DNA of 64,000 nucleotides from an alpha proteobacterium BAL199 (GTDB lineage Bacteria; Pseudomonadota; Alphaproteobacteria; Thalassobaculales; Thalassobaculaceae): NCBI GenBank assembly GCA_000171835.1, contig ABHC01000017.1, positions 62,001-126,000 on the forward strand, given 5' to 3'. Shown here piece after piece: positions 49,560 to 58,876 of the stretch. A program made the position numbers and the translations under genes. Below the pieces are notes generated by a model, which ran no database searches, was not told the DNA's origin, and saw nothing but the letters and a program-made list of their open reading frames with translations. Positions within the stretch are counted from its first letter, which is position 1, and every line of letters begins with the position of its first letter.

Positions 49560-51421
49560 GTCCATTCATCGAGCTTGCCGACGATGTCGGCCACGATGAA
49601 GCAATAGAACACCGTTTGGTCGCCGAGTTTGATCGGTCGGCCTTTCACATCACTCATAGTGCCGGCTTGCAGCCGACGTACATAACGCTCGACTTGAAGC
49701 TGCGGGTTCTCGTCGTCGGCATAAGTCTTGCGCCCCGGTCGCTTGAATTCAACGAGGAGTACTTTCGAGGGCTCCTCAACCTGACGAAGTCCGTGGACGT
49801 AGTCGAAGATCAGAACGTCCGGTCGCTCATTGCTCTCGATGGCGGCCGACAGCGTGCTGAATTCTTCGTCCGAACTGAAGTATTGTGCGAAAATGAGGCG
49901 CTCATCGATGATCCAAAGATCGTGAGAGGCTGCTGGCACGACTTTCTTCGTTCCATCGTCGAGCGTGTTCACGCGCATCGGACAGATGAACGAATGGAGC
50001 ACATCCTCCCGCTGGTAGGAACTGTCTCGCGTATCGTCGCGAACCTTCTGAAGCAGGGTCTCGACGAAATCGAGGACGACCTTCCGCCGGATGGTATACT
50101 CGGCGAGGCTTCGTTTCTCGGCTTCCTCGATCGCCTTGCCGGCATCAGTGATTGCGACGTTAAAGGATTCCGGCGTCGCCGATCCATCCTTGAGCCGTGC
50201 CAGAACTGACCGGATTTTCTCGGCTTGGCGTTGGTCTCGCCGGAAGCGCTCGCGCGAAAGATGACCATAGATCGCGTCGCTGCTCAACTCTCCGGACGGG
50301 AGCTTTGCCTGCAGTTCGTCCGTGTCACCAAAAGCCACGGACGGGTACGTCTGGGTGATGGCGCCGATGATCTCCCGTTGTTCGCCGCTGAGCAACGCCA
50401 GCGGCTCAGCGAGAAAGACCTCGATCTTCTCGAAGCATACCTCGTTGATGATGCGGTCCAGCACCGCATCCTCGAACATGAAGGCGGTTCGTTCTTGGTT
50501 GACGTTTTTGTCAAAAAAATCGCCCATAAGTATGGCATGAAAAACAAGATCAGCATTCTCGCCAAAATATTTGAGGCCAAGCTTACCATCGATGCTCTGC
50601 GAGTAAACGGTGCGGTCGTGCGCGATGAAGTGCACGAAGTGCGAGCCCTTGAGGTCAGCGCTCGCGATCTTGTCGCACTCCATCAAGGTTAGGAACAGGA
50701 CGCCATAATCCTCGGTCTCTAGGGGGAGCGGCGAGTCCTTCCGGTAGACGATCTTGTCCATGTCGTCCGGATAGAGGCGAGTTTCGTCGCCCACATAAAC
50801 TTCAACCAATGGGCTGCTGCCCCCAATGAAAGTAGGAAGGAAGTGGGAGGTCAGGTGCTGGAAAACGAAGCTATCGCGCCCGGGAAATTTGGCGAAATAG
50901 CCGTTGTCCCTTAGCCCCTCGAAGCGGACGTGGAATGATGAACCGCTGGCGTTCTCTGCGGGATCCTCCGCGTAGTTCACGATCTGCTCGTCGTTGGCCA
51001 GATTGAATTCAAAGATCCGACGAACAAACCCATCCGCCGTCTTGTAGACTGAAGAGACGCTAATCTTATCAAAACAGTCTAGCCAGAGCAGACGTCCGAC
51101 GCCCTTCCCGCCGATGCTCAGCTTGTTGTCGGTGTCAGTGGTCGTGAATGCTTCCCAGTTCCGTTCATCCAAGCCCAGTCCATTGTCCTCAACGGTTGCC
51201 CAAACCCCCTCCTTTTTCCGATTGGTATTAATCGTGACAATGACGCGTCCTTTAGACTGGACGGTGTCGCCGAACATACCCTGAGTCGAATGGATAGAAT
51301 TGCTGATCGCCTCAAAAAGAGGCTGCATCGCCGCCGCGACATTGGTCGGCTTCGGCAGGCGATCTATTCGCTTCACAATATTTGGGCGCAGAGATACCAT
51401 TTTTGATAAATAGTTGGCCAT

Positions 51422-51769
51422 TATAATCAAGTCAAGGTTGATTCTTTCTCGCCAGTGAGGACGCTATCGTGAGAGCTCTTCCGGCGGATCACTTCCGTAA
51501 GAGGAACCGAATGACGATCCGCAACGATGTCAGCCATTGGCCCCCACATTGGTTGCTTCATCGATCCCTTTCAAACGCCCCCGACTGGCGCGGCGGTCCA
51601 GTATCGGCCAAGTTCGGCCGTTCCGAAACATGAACACCTTGATCGCTCCTGGCGCTAACCCAGCCATTGAGGCAGTCGGCTCGGATGACCGTTCCCCACC
51701 CGGCGCAGTTTTCCGAACTCCACCAACTGCTGACGGGTCGGACCCGCTGACGGCATCGAACACCCGCCT
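51422..51769. other. Non-coding or relic stretch between the ATPase and a GNAT gene
   Basis: About 350 bp. The first part (to about 51480) is AT-rich and likely holds the ATPase promoter. Beyond it a minus-strand open frame of 77 codons (51530-51763) exists, but its sequence is unlike any family I recognise and it may be a chance or decayed fragment. Confidence 0.4.
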
Positions 51770-52231
51770 TCAAAGCGTCTTTCGATACAGCAGGAAATCC
51801 GTCAGGTCGGCCACCTGGTCGTAGAGCTTGCGGGCGGTGGCGTTGTTCTCCTGGGTGTTCCAGTAGACCCGGGGTGAGCCGGCGGCGGCGGCGCGGTCGT
51901 ACACCGCTTCGATCAGGGCCCGGCCGACGCCGTGGCCGCGAGCATCCGGCGCGGTGAACAGGTCCTGCAGGTAACAGGCCGGGCCGAGCATCGTGGTGTT
52001 GCGGTGATAGATGTAATGCACGAGGCCGAGCAGGCGGCCGTCGCTCTCGGCCACCAGGGCGTGCACCGGCTCGTAGGCGTCGAAGAAGCGCGCCCAGGTG
52101 GTTCGGGTGACCTCGTCCGACACCGCCGTGGGACCGACGCGCTTGTAGAAGGCGTTGTAGCCGGCCCACAGGGTCTGCCACTGCTCGAAGTCGGCTGTCC
52201 GGACATCCCGGATGGTGGGTTTGCTGGTCAT
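51770..52231 (-). CDS. GNAT family N-acetyltransferase
   Basis: A 153-residue acetyltransferase. The acetyl-CoA-binding loop is DARGHGVGRALIEAVYDRAA, preceded by the beta strand LLGLVHYIYH and CYLQDLFTAPD, and followed by VYWNTQENNATARKLYDQV, the typical end of the fold. The pattern matches stand-alone small-molecule or amino-acid acetyltransferases. The substrate is unknown. The gene marks the return to normal GC content after the foreign ATPase region. Confidence 0.85.
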   Translation of the reverse strand: MTSKPTIRDVRTADFEQWQTLWAGYNAFYKRVGPTAVSDEVTRTTWARFFDAYEPVHALVAESDGRLLGLVHYIYHRNTTMLGPACYLQDLFTAPDARGHGVGRALIEAVYDRAAAAGSPRVYWNTQENNATARKLYDQVADLTDFLLYRKTL

Positions 52232-52639
52232 CGATGTGCGCTTCCTGAGTGGGGACTGGTAACGGCGGGCACCCTAGGGCCGGCCACCGGCCGGCGTATA
52301 CGGCCGGTCGGCGTGCGGCCGATGCGTCCAAGTCTCTCACCGCCGTACAGGTCGTACACGCGCATGGCATGAAGAGAATGCACGAGCCGGCGTGACAAGT
52401 GCCGGCGGTCCGTTGGGCACTGCCCGCGAGCGGATATGGGGAGGCCGCGACCATGCGAATCGGGATGCCAACAGCCTAGTAGCAGCAATACTTTCCCGAT
52501 CTGGCGCCGTTCATGCTGGCCGCCGGCCTGTATCTGCCGCAGTTGAGCTTGGCCCGGCGCGCCGCCGGCCGTTGGCTCTAACGCGAACGGGAACGGTGTG
52601 GCATCCGAAGAGTCCAAATACCCGCCGACGGAGCCCGCC
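52232..52639. other. Intergenic region between divergent GNAT genes
   Basis: About 410 bp with no convincing gene. It contains GC-rich dyads such as repeated CCGGCC/GGCCGG near 52270-52310. Promoters for the two outward-facing acetyltransferase genes are expected here, but none is clear. Confidence 0.45.
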
Positions 52640-53362
52640 ATGTCTGCCCGCACCAACGATCACGGCCAGCCGATCGGCTTTGCCATTCCGGACTGGAAGC
52701 CGTGCGCCCGGCCCGCTCGCTCCGCCATGGTCGGACGCAGCGTGCGGCTTGAGCCGCTGCGGGTCGCCGACCATGCCGAGACCATGTTCGAGGCGGTGTC
52801 GGCGGATGACGGCAGCATGTGGACCTATCTGGCGGTCGGTCCGTTCGGCAGGGACCGAGCCGGCTTCGATGCCTGGCTGGCCAAGTGCGAGACCAGCGAG
52901 GACCCGTTGTTCTACGCGGTGGTCGAGCAGGCGACCGGCCGGGCGCTCGGCTACGCCAGCTACCTGCGGATCGAGCCGGCGGTCGGGGTGATCGAGGTCG
53001 GCCACATCACCATGTCGCCGGCGCTGCAGCGCACGGTGATGGCGACCGAGACCATGTATCTGATGATGGCCCGGGTGTTCGACGAACTCGGCTACCGCCG
53101 CTACGAGTGGAAATGCGACAGCCTGAACGCGCCGTCACGCGTCGCGGCCAAGCGGCTCTGCTTCCAGTATGAGGGGCTGTTCCGGCAGGCGACGCTGTAC
53201 AAGAACCGCAACCGCGACACTGCGTGGTTCTCGATCCTCGACACCGAATGGCCGGCTCTGAAGGCGGCGTTCAGGCGCTGGCTCGACCCGTCGAACTTCG
53301 ACGGGCAGGGGCGGCAGAAGCAGAGCCTGTCGGACCTCACCGCCGCTGCCGCATCGGGGTGA
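52640..53362 (+). CDS. GNAT family N-acetyltransferase (RimJ/RimL-like)
   Basis: A 240-residue protein with an N-terminal extension and a RimJ/RimL-type acetyltransferase domain: SVRLEPLRVADHAETMFEAV, ALGYASYLRIEPAVGVIEVG, HITMSPALQRTVMATETMYL, and KCDSLNAPSRVAAKRLCFQY. In place of the usual R-G-x-G-x-G/A loop it has ALQRTVMATE, which is typical of this RimL subgroup. It may acetylate a protein N-terminus or a small amine. ATG 52640 follows a GGAGC site. Confidence 0.83.
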   Translation: MSARTNDHGQPIGFAIPDWKPCARPARSAMVGRSVRLEPLRVADHAETMFEAVSADDGSMWTYLAVGPFGRDRAGFDAWLAKCETSEDPLFYAVVEQATGRALGYASYLRIEPAVGVIEVGHITMSPALQRTVMATETMYLMMARVFDELGYRRYEWKCDSLNAPSRVAAKRLCFQYEGLFRQATLYKNRNRDTAWFSILDTEWPALKAAFRRWLDPSNFDGQGRQKQSLSDLTAAAASG

Positions 53363-53489
53363 AGAGTCCGGACCGGCGTAGCTGTGCGGCGTTCCGCCGC
53401 ATGGCGATTGCCGCGATGGCCACGACGTAAATCACCGGAACTCGGGGGAACGGCCATGGCCAAGGCGCATGGCGCCTGAGGAGGATATC

Positions 53490-53942
53490 ATGGCGACGAC
53501 GGCACCGTATTCCGGCCGTCACGGCCAGGATCACTTCCACCCCGCCGTCTATTGGACGATGGCGGCCTTTGCGATCCTGATGATTACCGCAAGCTGGGGC
53601 TTTTTCGGCGACGGTGGGCTGACCGGTTACCTGTTGACCATCGTCACCGGGTTCGTACTCGCGACGCTGGCGTTACCGTACATGCTGCGCCGGATCCGCT
53701 TGCGCGACACGCGGCCGTGGCGCGGCAGCGAGCCGCCAGCGGTCACCGGCCAGTCCTTCACGGATTGGGAAGCCGACGAGTTTCACGCAGACCGGAGTCG
53801 GATCAGCGGCAAGCAGGCCATGATCCAGGCCGTGCTGCCGATCGCCGCGGTCGGGATCGGCATGCTGCTGTTCGCCATCGTGGTGACGCTGGCGACCGGC
53901 GACCCGTCGAGCAGAGGCCGACCGCTTACGGCAGTTCGCTGA
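53490..53942 (+). CDS. Small inner-membrane protein, unknown
   Basis: A 150-residue protein with three hydrophobic segments (about 17-35, 40-62 and 117-140) separated by a polar loop that contains FTDWEADEFHADRSRISGKQ. I do not recognise the family. GGAGGATATC before ATG 53490 supports the start. The stop overlaps the 3' end of the convergent TrcR gene by 17 bp. Confidence 0.6.
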   Translation: MATTAPYSGRHGQDHFHPAVYWTMAAFAILMITASWGFFGDGGLTGYLLTIVTGFVLATLALPYMLRRIRLRDTRPWRGSEPPAVTGQSFTDWEADEFHADRSRISGKQAMIQAVLPIAAVGIGMLLFAIVVTLATGDPSSRGRPLTAVR

Positions 53943-54492
53943 TCGACTCGAGTTGTTCTTCCGGCGGTACCTTGGTGCCGCCGGCCTTTTCGATGGCGGC
54001 GTCCAGATCGCGCTGGCTGCACAGGCCGAGGAACACCGGGTGGCGCGGCTGGATGTTCGAGCTGTTCCAGTGCGTCCGCTCGCGGATCTTGTTGATGGTG
54101 TCCTTGGTGGTGCCGATCAGGCGCGCGATCTGCGCATCCTTAAGTTCCTGATGGTGCTTGACCAGCCAAGCGATGGCATCCGGCTTGTCGCCGCGCTTGG
54201 CGATCGGGATGTATTTCGGACCCTTGGTCTTGTCGATCGGCTTCGGCAGGTCGCTGGTCGCCATGTGCAGACGGGCCTTCGGGTCGGCCTCGCATCGCGC
54301 GATCTCGGCGCGCGTCAGCTGGTTGGCGAGTACCGGATCGAAGCCCTGGATGCCGGCAGAGACTTCACCGTCGGCGATCGCTTGGACCTCCAGCGGGTGG
54401 AGCCCGCAGAACGCGGCAACTTGCTCAAAGGTCAGCGCGGTATTGTCGATCAACCACACGGCGGTGGCCTTCGGCATGAGCGGTTGCGCCAT
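53926..54492 (-). CDS. trcR: DUF1013 / TrcR-type cell-cycle transcriptional regulator
   Basis: A 188-residue protein of the DUF1013 family, confined to alphaproteobacteria. It contains a first helix-turn-helix-like region (ATAVWLIDNTALTFEQVAAF, CGLHPLEVQAIADG), a central KGPKYIPIAKRGDKPDAIAW segment and a second HTH (LKDAQIARLIGTTKDTINKI) ending in R-x-H-W-N. Members are described as cell-cycle regulators (TrcR). The gene is monocistronic and followed convergently by a small membrane protein gene. Confidence 0.85.
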   Translation of the reverse strand: MAQPLMPKATAVWLIDNTALTFEQVAAFCGLHPLEVQAIADGEVSAGIQGFDPVLANQLTRAEIARCEADPKARLHMATSDLPKPIDKTKGPKYIPIAKRGDKPDAIAWLVKHHQELKDAQIARLIGTTKDTINKIRERTHWNSSNIQPRHPVFLGLCSQRDLDAAIEKAGGTKVPPEEQLESISELP

Positions 54493-54621
54493 GATGTTCT
54501 CTCCTCGACCGCGGCGTCACCGACGTCGACGCCCGGTTGCAATCCAAGTGTAGGTGTCGGGATTCGCGTCCCTATATAGGGATTTCCATGCCACCCGGCA
54601 AAGGTTTATGTGCTCGTGTGC

Positions 54622-55656
54622 TCAGACATCGGCGGTGCAGAGCGCGCGATCCACTTCCAGAACCAGCTTGCCGATGACGCTGTCTCCGGCCAGCAGGGTA
54701 TGAGCCTGATCGACGTCTTCCAGGGCGAAGGTGGTGTGGATGATCGGCTCGATCTCCCGGCGCGCGATCTTCGGCCACAACCCGGCGTAGACCGCCTCGG
54801 CGATCGCCGATTTCTGCACGGCGTTGCGCCCGCGCAGCAGCGATCCGGTCAAGGTCAGCCGCTTGCGGGCGACCGCCCGCATGTCCAGATCAGCGGTCGC
54901 GCCGCCGACGAAACCGATGGTGATCAGTCGGCCTTCCGGAGCCATGACCTCGAGGTTCTTCGCAAGATGCGAGGCACCCACCAGATCCAGGACGATGTCG
55001 GCGCCGCCGCATTGGGCGTTGATCTCGGCGGCCCAGTCCTCGGTGCGGTAGTCGAACGCCCGTTCGGCGCCGAGCGACACGCAGGCCGCGCGCTTCGCTT
55101 CGGTTCCCGCCGTCGCAAAGATCCGGCAATCGAGGGTGCGCGCCAACTGCAGGGCCAGTGTGCCGACACCGCTGGCGCCGGCGTGCACCAATACGGCCTT
55201 CGGGATGTCGAGTTCGCCGCGCGTGACCATGTTGTCCCAGACCGTGAAGGCCGCTTCCGGCAGGGCGGCGGCTTCCACCATGTCCAGATCTCCGGGCACC
55301 GGCAGCACGCACTGCCGGGAAGCGATGACGTAGTCGGCGTACCCGCCGCCGGCGAGCAGCGCACACACCCGATCGCCCGGTTGCGGCGCCGGGATCCGCG
55401 ACGCCGGACCGATGTCGAGCGGGTCCTCGGGGCCGACGGCCTCGACGATTCCCGACACCTCCAGGCCCAGGACGTCCGACGCTCCCGGCGGCGGTGCGTG
55501 GCGGCCCTGGCGCTGTGCCAGGTCGGCGCGATTGATGCCAGCGGCAACCACGCGGATCAGAATCTCGTCCCGGCCCGGCTGGGGAACCGGCCGGCTACCC
55601 ATCGTGACGGCGCCGTCGGTCGCAGTGACGGCACGCATGGTGTCGGGACGTGTCAT
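54622..55656 (-). CDS. NAD(P)H-quinone oxidoreductase (zinc-independent MDR, PIG3-like)
   Basis: A 344-residue medium-chain dehydrogenase/reductase. It has the GroES-like N-terminal domain (VVAAGINRADLAQRQGRHAP, VLGLEVSGIVEAVG), the Rossmann motif VHAGASGVGTLALQLARTLD and a C-terminal region ending IHTTFALEDVDQAHTLLAGD. Structural zinc cysteines are absent, so it is a quinone oxidoreductase of the PIG3/QorB type. The start may be ATG 55656 or the in-frame ATG at 55638. Confidence 0.88.
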   Translation of the reverse strand: MTRPDTMRAVTATDGAVTMGSRPVPQPGRDEILIRVVAAGINRADLAQRQGRHAPPPGASDVLGLEVSGIVEAVGPEDPLDIGPASRIPAPQPGDRVCALLAGGGYADYVIASRQCVLPVPGDLDMVEAAALPEAAFTVWDNMVTRGELDIPKAVLVHAGASGVGTLALQLARTLDCRIFATAGTEAKRAACVSLGAERAFDYRTEDWAAEINAQCGGADIVLDLVGASHLAKNLEVMAPEGRLITIGFVGGATADLDMRAVARKRLTLTGSLLRGRNAVQKSAIAEAVYAGLWPKIARREIEPIIHTTFALEDVDQAHTLLAGDSVIGKLVLEVDRALCTADV

Positions 55657-55766
55657 GATCGGTGCTCACTGGTGGTGATTGAAGGTGGCAAGTCGACTTA
55701 CCATAGCTGCACCGCTTCGGTCAGGCCCGGAGCGGTGAGGCAGACGAAGAAGTTAGGAGAAACGTC

Positions 55767-55949
55767 ATGGATCTCGAGGATCTGGAACCACGCAACCAGT
55801 CGAAGAAGCTCAAGGACCTGTCGAACTGGAGCTTCGAGGACCTGGAGGCCTACATTGCCGCGATGGAGGCTGAGATCGCGCGGGCGCGTACTGCGATCGC
55901 CCAGAAGAAGGGCGTCGCCTCGGTGGCGGACACGTTGTTCAAGCGATGA
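55767..55949 (+). CDS. DUF1192 family protein
   Basis: A 60-residue acidic protein with the DUF1192 pattern: NWSFEDLEAYIAAMEAEIAR, then ARTAIAQKKGVASVADTLFK. It is largely helical with a conserved D-L-S-x-x-S-x-E-E/D-L core. Function is unknown. AGGAG lies 8 nt before ATG 55767. About 300 bp of mostly non-coding sequence follow it. Confidence 0.85.
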   Translation: MDLEDLEPRNQSKKLKDLSNWSFEDLEAYIAAMEAEIARARTAIAQKKGVASVADTLFKR

Positions 55950-56111
55950 CAATTGCGGGAATGTACGGTGGCATTTGCCCTGGACATTCTTCCCGTTTTG
56001 ACCGTATTGCCCCAGTCGCGTCGCGGGCGATGCAGCGGCTTGACCACCGCGGGGGTCCTCGCTAGCGTCGGCGCAAGCAAGTTGAGCAGGGAGCTCACGG
56101 CGAAAGCCCGG

Positions 56112-56138
56112 ACGGGGCCGCGGAACACGCGGCCCCGT
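56112..56138. repeat. Perfect 11-bp GC-rich hairpin
   Basis: ACGGGGCCGCG and CGCGGCCCCGT enclose a 5-nt loop. No T-run follows on either strand. It lies in the 296-bp gap between DUF1192 and the MetY-like gene, where an open frame of 98 codons lacks any family resemblance. It may be a Rho-assisted terminator for DUF1192 or a leader structure. Confidence 0.5.
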
Positions 56139-56245
56139 AACCGTGTCGGGGGCCGGCGGTTTCGCGGAGACGAAACGCCGGTCGCTTCGATAGACTGCCG
56201 GCCATCCGCCGGGCGGACATCAACAGCCACCAAGGAGCAGCGACC

Positions 56246-57556
56246 ATGAGCACGGACGGCAACGTCTTCGGCTTCGATACGCTGAGTCTGCACGCCGGCC
56301 AGCAACCCGATCCGGCGACTGGGGCACGGGCAGTGCCGATCTACCAGACGACCTCCTATGTGTTCCGCGATGTCGACCACGCGGCCTCGCTGTTCAACCT
56401 GGAGCGCGCCGGGCACATCTATTCGCGGATCTCCAATCCGACCACCGCCGTGCTCGAAGAACGGGTGGCAGCGTTGGAGGGCGGAGTCGGGGCGATCGCG
56501 ACCGCCAGCGGGCATGCCGCGCTGTTCCTGGCGATCTCGACGCTGATGGGCCAGGGCGGCCACATCGTGGCGTCCTCGGCGCTGTACGGCGGCAGCCACA
56601 ACCTGTTCAGCCACACCCTGCCACGCTTCGGGATCGAGACCACCAAGGTCCATCCGCGCGATCACGACGGTTTCCGCAAGGCGATCCGCCCGGAAACCCG
56701 GCTGGTGTATGGCGAGACCATCGGCAATCCCGGCCTGGAGGTCATGGATATCGCGGCCCTGGCTGCAATCGCGCACGACGCGGGCGTGCCGCTGCTGGTC
56801 GACAGCACCTTCGCCACGCCGCATCTGTGCCGGCCGATCGATCACGGCGCCGATCTGGTCCTGCACTCGGCGACCAAGTGGCTCGGCGGACACGGCGTGG
56901 CGATCGGCGGGGTCCTGGTCGATGGCGGCACCTTCGACTGGGAGGCGTCCGGTAAGTTCCCGACCCTGACCGAGCCGTATGCCGGCTACCACGGCCTCGA
57001 TTTTGCCGAGGAGTTCGGCCCGCAGGCGTTCCTGATGCGGGCTCGGTCCGAGGGTCTGCGCGACTTCGGCGCGTGCATGAGCCCGGCCAACGCCTTCCAC
57101 ATCCTGCAGGGCGTCGAAACCTTGCCGCTGCGCATGGACCGCCACGTCGCCAACGCTCGGGCGGTGGTCGCCTTCCTGGCGGCGGCGGACGAGGTGTCCT
57201 GGGTCGCCTACCCCGAACTGGACAGTCATCCCGACAAGGCGCTGGCCGCAACGTTATTGCCGAAGGGTGCTGGATCGATGGTGGCGTTCGGGATCAAGGG
57301 TGGGCGCGACGCCGGGCGCGCCTTCATCGAGCGCCTGCAACTGTGGTCGCACCTGGCCAATGTCGGCGACGCGAAGTCGCTGGTCATCCATCCGGCCAGC
57401 ACCACCCACCAACAGATGGACGCAGCGACCATGGAGGCGGCAGGGCTGTCGGAGGATCTGGTCCGGCTGTCGGTAGGCCTGGAGGACGCCAAGGACCTGA
57501 TCGACGATCTCAAACAGGCGCTGCGCGCGGCGGTTCGCGCCGTCAAGGCGGGCTGA
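56246..57556 (+). CDS. O-acetylhomoserine sulfhydrylase-type PLP enzyme (MetY-like)
   Basis: A 436-residue Cys/Met-metabolism PLP enzyme. Features are DTLSLHAGQQPDPATGARAV, YSRISNPTTAVLEERVAALE, the PLP lysine in VLHSATKWLGGHG (K211) and the C-terminal VIHPASTTHQQMD with SVGLEDAKDLIDDL. The length and insertions match O-acetylhomoserine aminocarboxypropyltransferase, which makes homocysteine or methionine from O-acetylhomoserine. No met genes adjoin it. It is followed after 4 bp by a hydrolase gene and an overlapping thioesterase gene, forming a probable operon. Confidence 0.85.
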   Translation: MSTDGNVFGFDTLSLHAGQQPDPATGARAVPIYQTTSYVFRDVDHAASLFNLERAGHIYSRISNPTTAVLEERVAALEGGVGAIATASGHAALFLAISTLMGQGGHIVASSALYGGSHNLFSHTLPRFGIETTKVHPRDHDGFRKAIRPETRLVYGETIGNPGLEVMDIAALAAIAHDAGVPLLVDSTFATPHLCRPIDHGADLVLHSATKWLGGHGVAIGGVLVDGGTFDWEASGKFPTLTEPYAGYHGLDFAEEFGPQAFLMRARSEGLRDFGACMSPANAFHILQGVETLPLRMDRHVANARAVVAFLAAADEVSWVAYPELDSHPDKALAATLLPKGAGSMVAFGIKGGRDAGRAFIERLQLWSHLANVGDAKSLVIHPASTTHQQMDAATMEAAGLSEDLVRLSVGLEDAKDLIDDLKQALRAAVRAVKAG

Positions 57557-57560
57557 GGCC

Positions 57561-58376
57561 ATGCGGTTCGTTGTCGACGGCAAGGACGCTTTCGCCTCCA
57601 CCGGCGGGCGTCCGTTCGATCCGACGAAGCCGGCGCTGGTCTGCGTGCACGGTGCTGGCATGGATCACACCGTGTGGGCGATGCAGACCCGCTATTTCGC
57701 CCATCACGGCTGGTCGGTACTAGCGCTCGATCTGCCGGGTCACGGCGGCAGCGCCGGACCGGCGCTGGCGACGGTCGAGGACATGGGGGCCTGGGTGTGT
57801 CGTGCGTTGCAGGGAGCCGGCGCCCGCCGGTCGGCGTTCGTCGGCCATTCGATGGGTGCGCTCGCGGCCCTTGAGGCGGCGGCTGGCAGTGGCGATAGCG
57901 CGCTGGCCCTGCTGATGCTGGGTGTGGTGCCGACCATGGCGGTGCATCCCGACCTTCAGGCGGCGGCGGATGCCGGTAATCACCGGGCGGTCGAGACCAT
58001 GATCGGTTGGGGGTTCGGGCGGCCGATGCAGATCGGCGGCAACCGGGCTCCGGGCAGTTGGGTGTCCGGCGCCGGGCTGCGGGTGCTGGAACGCGGGCTT
58101 GCCGGTCCGCTCGGCAGCGATCTGCGCGCGTCCAACGCCTATGCCGGAGCGCTGGCGGCGGCGGCGCGGGTAACCTGTCCGACGCTCGTCATTGCTGGCG
58201 ATGACGACCGCATGACGCCGGCCCGCCAAGCGGCTCCACTGGTGCAGGCCTTGCCGAACGGCCGAACGATCACGCTGCCGCGTACCGGGCACATGATGTC
58301 GATCGAGCGGCCGGACGAGACCCTGGATGCGATGCGCGACTTCCTGGCGGGGATCGGCCAGGGGGTCGGCCAGTGA
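57561..58376 (+). CDS. Alpha/beta hydrolase
   Basis: A 271-residue hydrolase with the oxyanion segment [14 protein letters not shown], nucleophile elbow [14 protein letters not shown] (Ser), acid in [12 protein letters not shown] and histidine in [15 protein letters not shown]. The substrate is unknown. It lies 4 bp after the MetY-like gene and shares a GTGA overlap with the following thioesterase gene, so the three genes are probably expressed as one transcript. Confidence 0.87.
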   Translation: MRFVVDGKDAFASTGGRPFDPTKPALVCVHGAGMDHTVWAMQTRYFAHHGWSVLALDLPGHGGSAGPALATVEDMGAWVCRALQGAGARRSAFVGHSMGALAALEAAAGSGDSALALLMLGVVPTMAVHPDLQAAADAGNHRAVETMIGWGFGRPMQIGGNRAPGSWVSGAGLRVLERGLAGPLGSDLRASNAYAGALAAAARVTCPTLVIAGDDDRMTPARQAAPLVQALPNGRTITLPRTGHMMSIERPDETLDAMRDFLAGIGQGVGQ

Positions 58377-58813
58377 GCGAACGGGCTCCCGACCCGTCAC
58401 GGGCCGACTACCGGCACTTCCAGGTGATTCACACGCGCTGGATGGACAACGACGTCTACGGCCACGTGAACAACGTCCAGTACTACTCGTACTTCGACAC
58501 CGCGGTGAACCAGTACTTGATCGAGGCGGGGTGCCTGGACTTCCGGGACGGCACGGTGGTTGGTCTGGTCGTGGAGACCGGGTGCTCGTACCGCCGATCG
58601 CTGGCGTTTCCAGACGTCGTCGAGGTCGGGGTCCGGGTGGCGCGCATCGGGTCGTCCTCGGTGACCTACGAGGTCGGGGTGTTCAAGCAGGGCGAGGACG
58701 CGGTCTGCGCCTTTGGGCGCTTCGTTCATGTCTATGTGGATCGATCGACCAACCGCCCGGTCCCCATTCCCGATGCCGCGCGCCGTGCGATGGAAGCGAT
58801 CCAGATCACCTGA
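58373..58813 (+). CDS. Acyl-CoA thioesterase (4HBT hot-dog family)
   Basis: A 146-residue hot-dog thioesterase. The YbgC/4HBT hallmark is [20 protein letters not shown], with catalytic D, H and N, followed by [16 protein letters not shown] and [20 protein letters not shown]. It probably hydrolyses short or medium acyl-CoA. The GTG start at 58373 overlaps the hydrolase stop by 4 bp. A GC-rich hairpin follows. Confidence 0.9.
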   Translation: MSERAPDPSRADYRHFQVIHTRWMDNDVYGHVNNVQYYSYFDTAVNQYLIEAGCLDFRDGTVVGLVVETGCSYRRSLAFPDVVEVGVRVARIGSSSVTYEVGVFKQGEDAVCAFGRFVHVYVDRSTNRPVPIPDAARRAMEAIQIT

Positions 58814-58828
58814 ATGCCGATACGAATA

Positions 58829-58853
58829 GGGCCGGCCCCGTTCGAGCCGGCCC
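58829..58853. terminator. Hairpin between convergent thioesterase and hsp20 genes
   Basis: GGGCCGGC (58829-58836) pairs perfectly with GCCGGCCC (58846-58853). It lies 16 bp after the thioesterase stop and 24 bp from the hsp20 stop, so it may serve both directions. No clear T-run is present. Confidence 0.45.
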
Positions 58854-58876
58854 CGTGTCAGCCCGTTCGGTCGGCG

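Larger units (their letters stand above)
48294..51421 (-). pseudogene. GHKL ATPase / PD-(D/E)XK-like nuclease fusion, disrupted by IS1595
   Basis: Removing the IS (48480-49559) and one 8-bp target copy restores a single 679-residue frame. The N-terminal GHKL/Hsp90-type ATPase shows E37 and N41 in EAISNS, D79-N-G in VEDNGLGL and the lid GGKGVGRLLW (104-113). A middle helical region precedes a C-terminal domain with DVLIFD (about 535-540) and VEFKRPGR (E558, K560), the order expected of a PD-(D/E)XK nuclease, then NPQLQVERYVRRL. The gene is visibly less GC-rich than its neighbours. In the window it is broken after LDEW, so the product loses about 60 residues and gains a foreign tail. Such fusions are often defence proteins, but this is inferred. 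Confidence 0.8.

Noticed and set aside
55953-56249. 98-codon open frame between DUF1192 and the MetY-like gene
   Set aside because: No family features, no ribosome site, and it contains a GC-rich perfect hairpin, so it is treated as non-coding.
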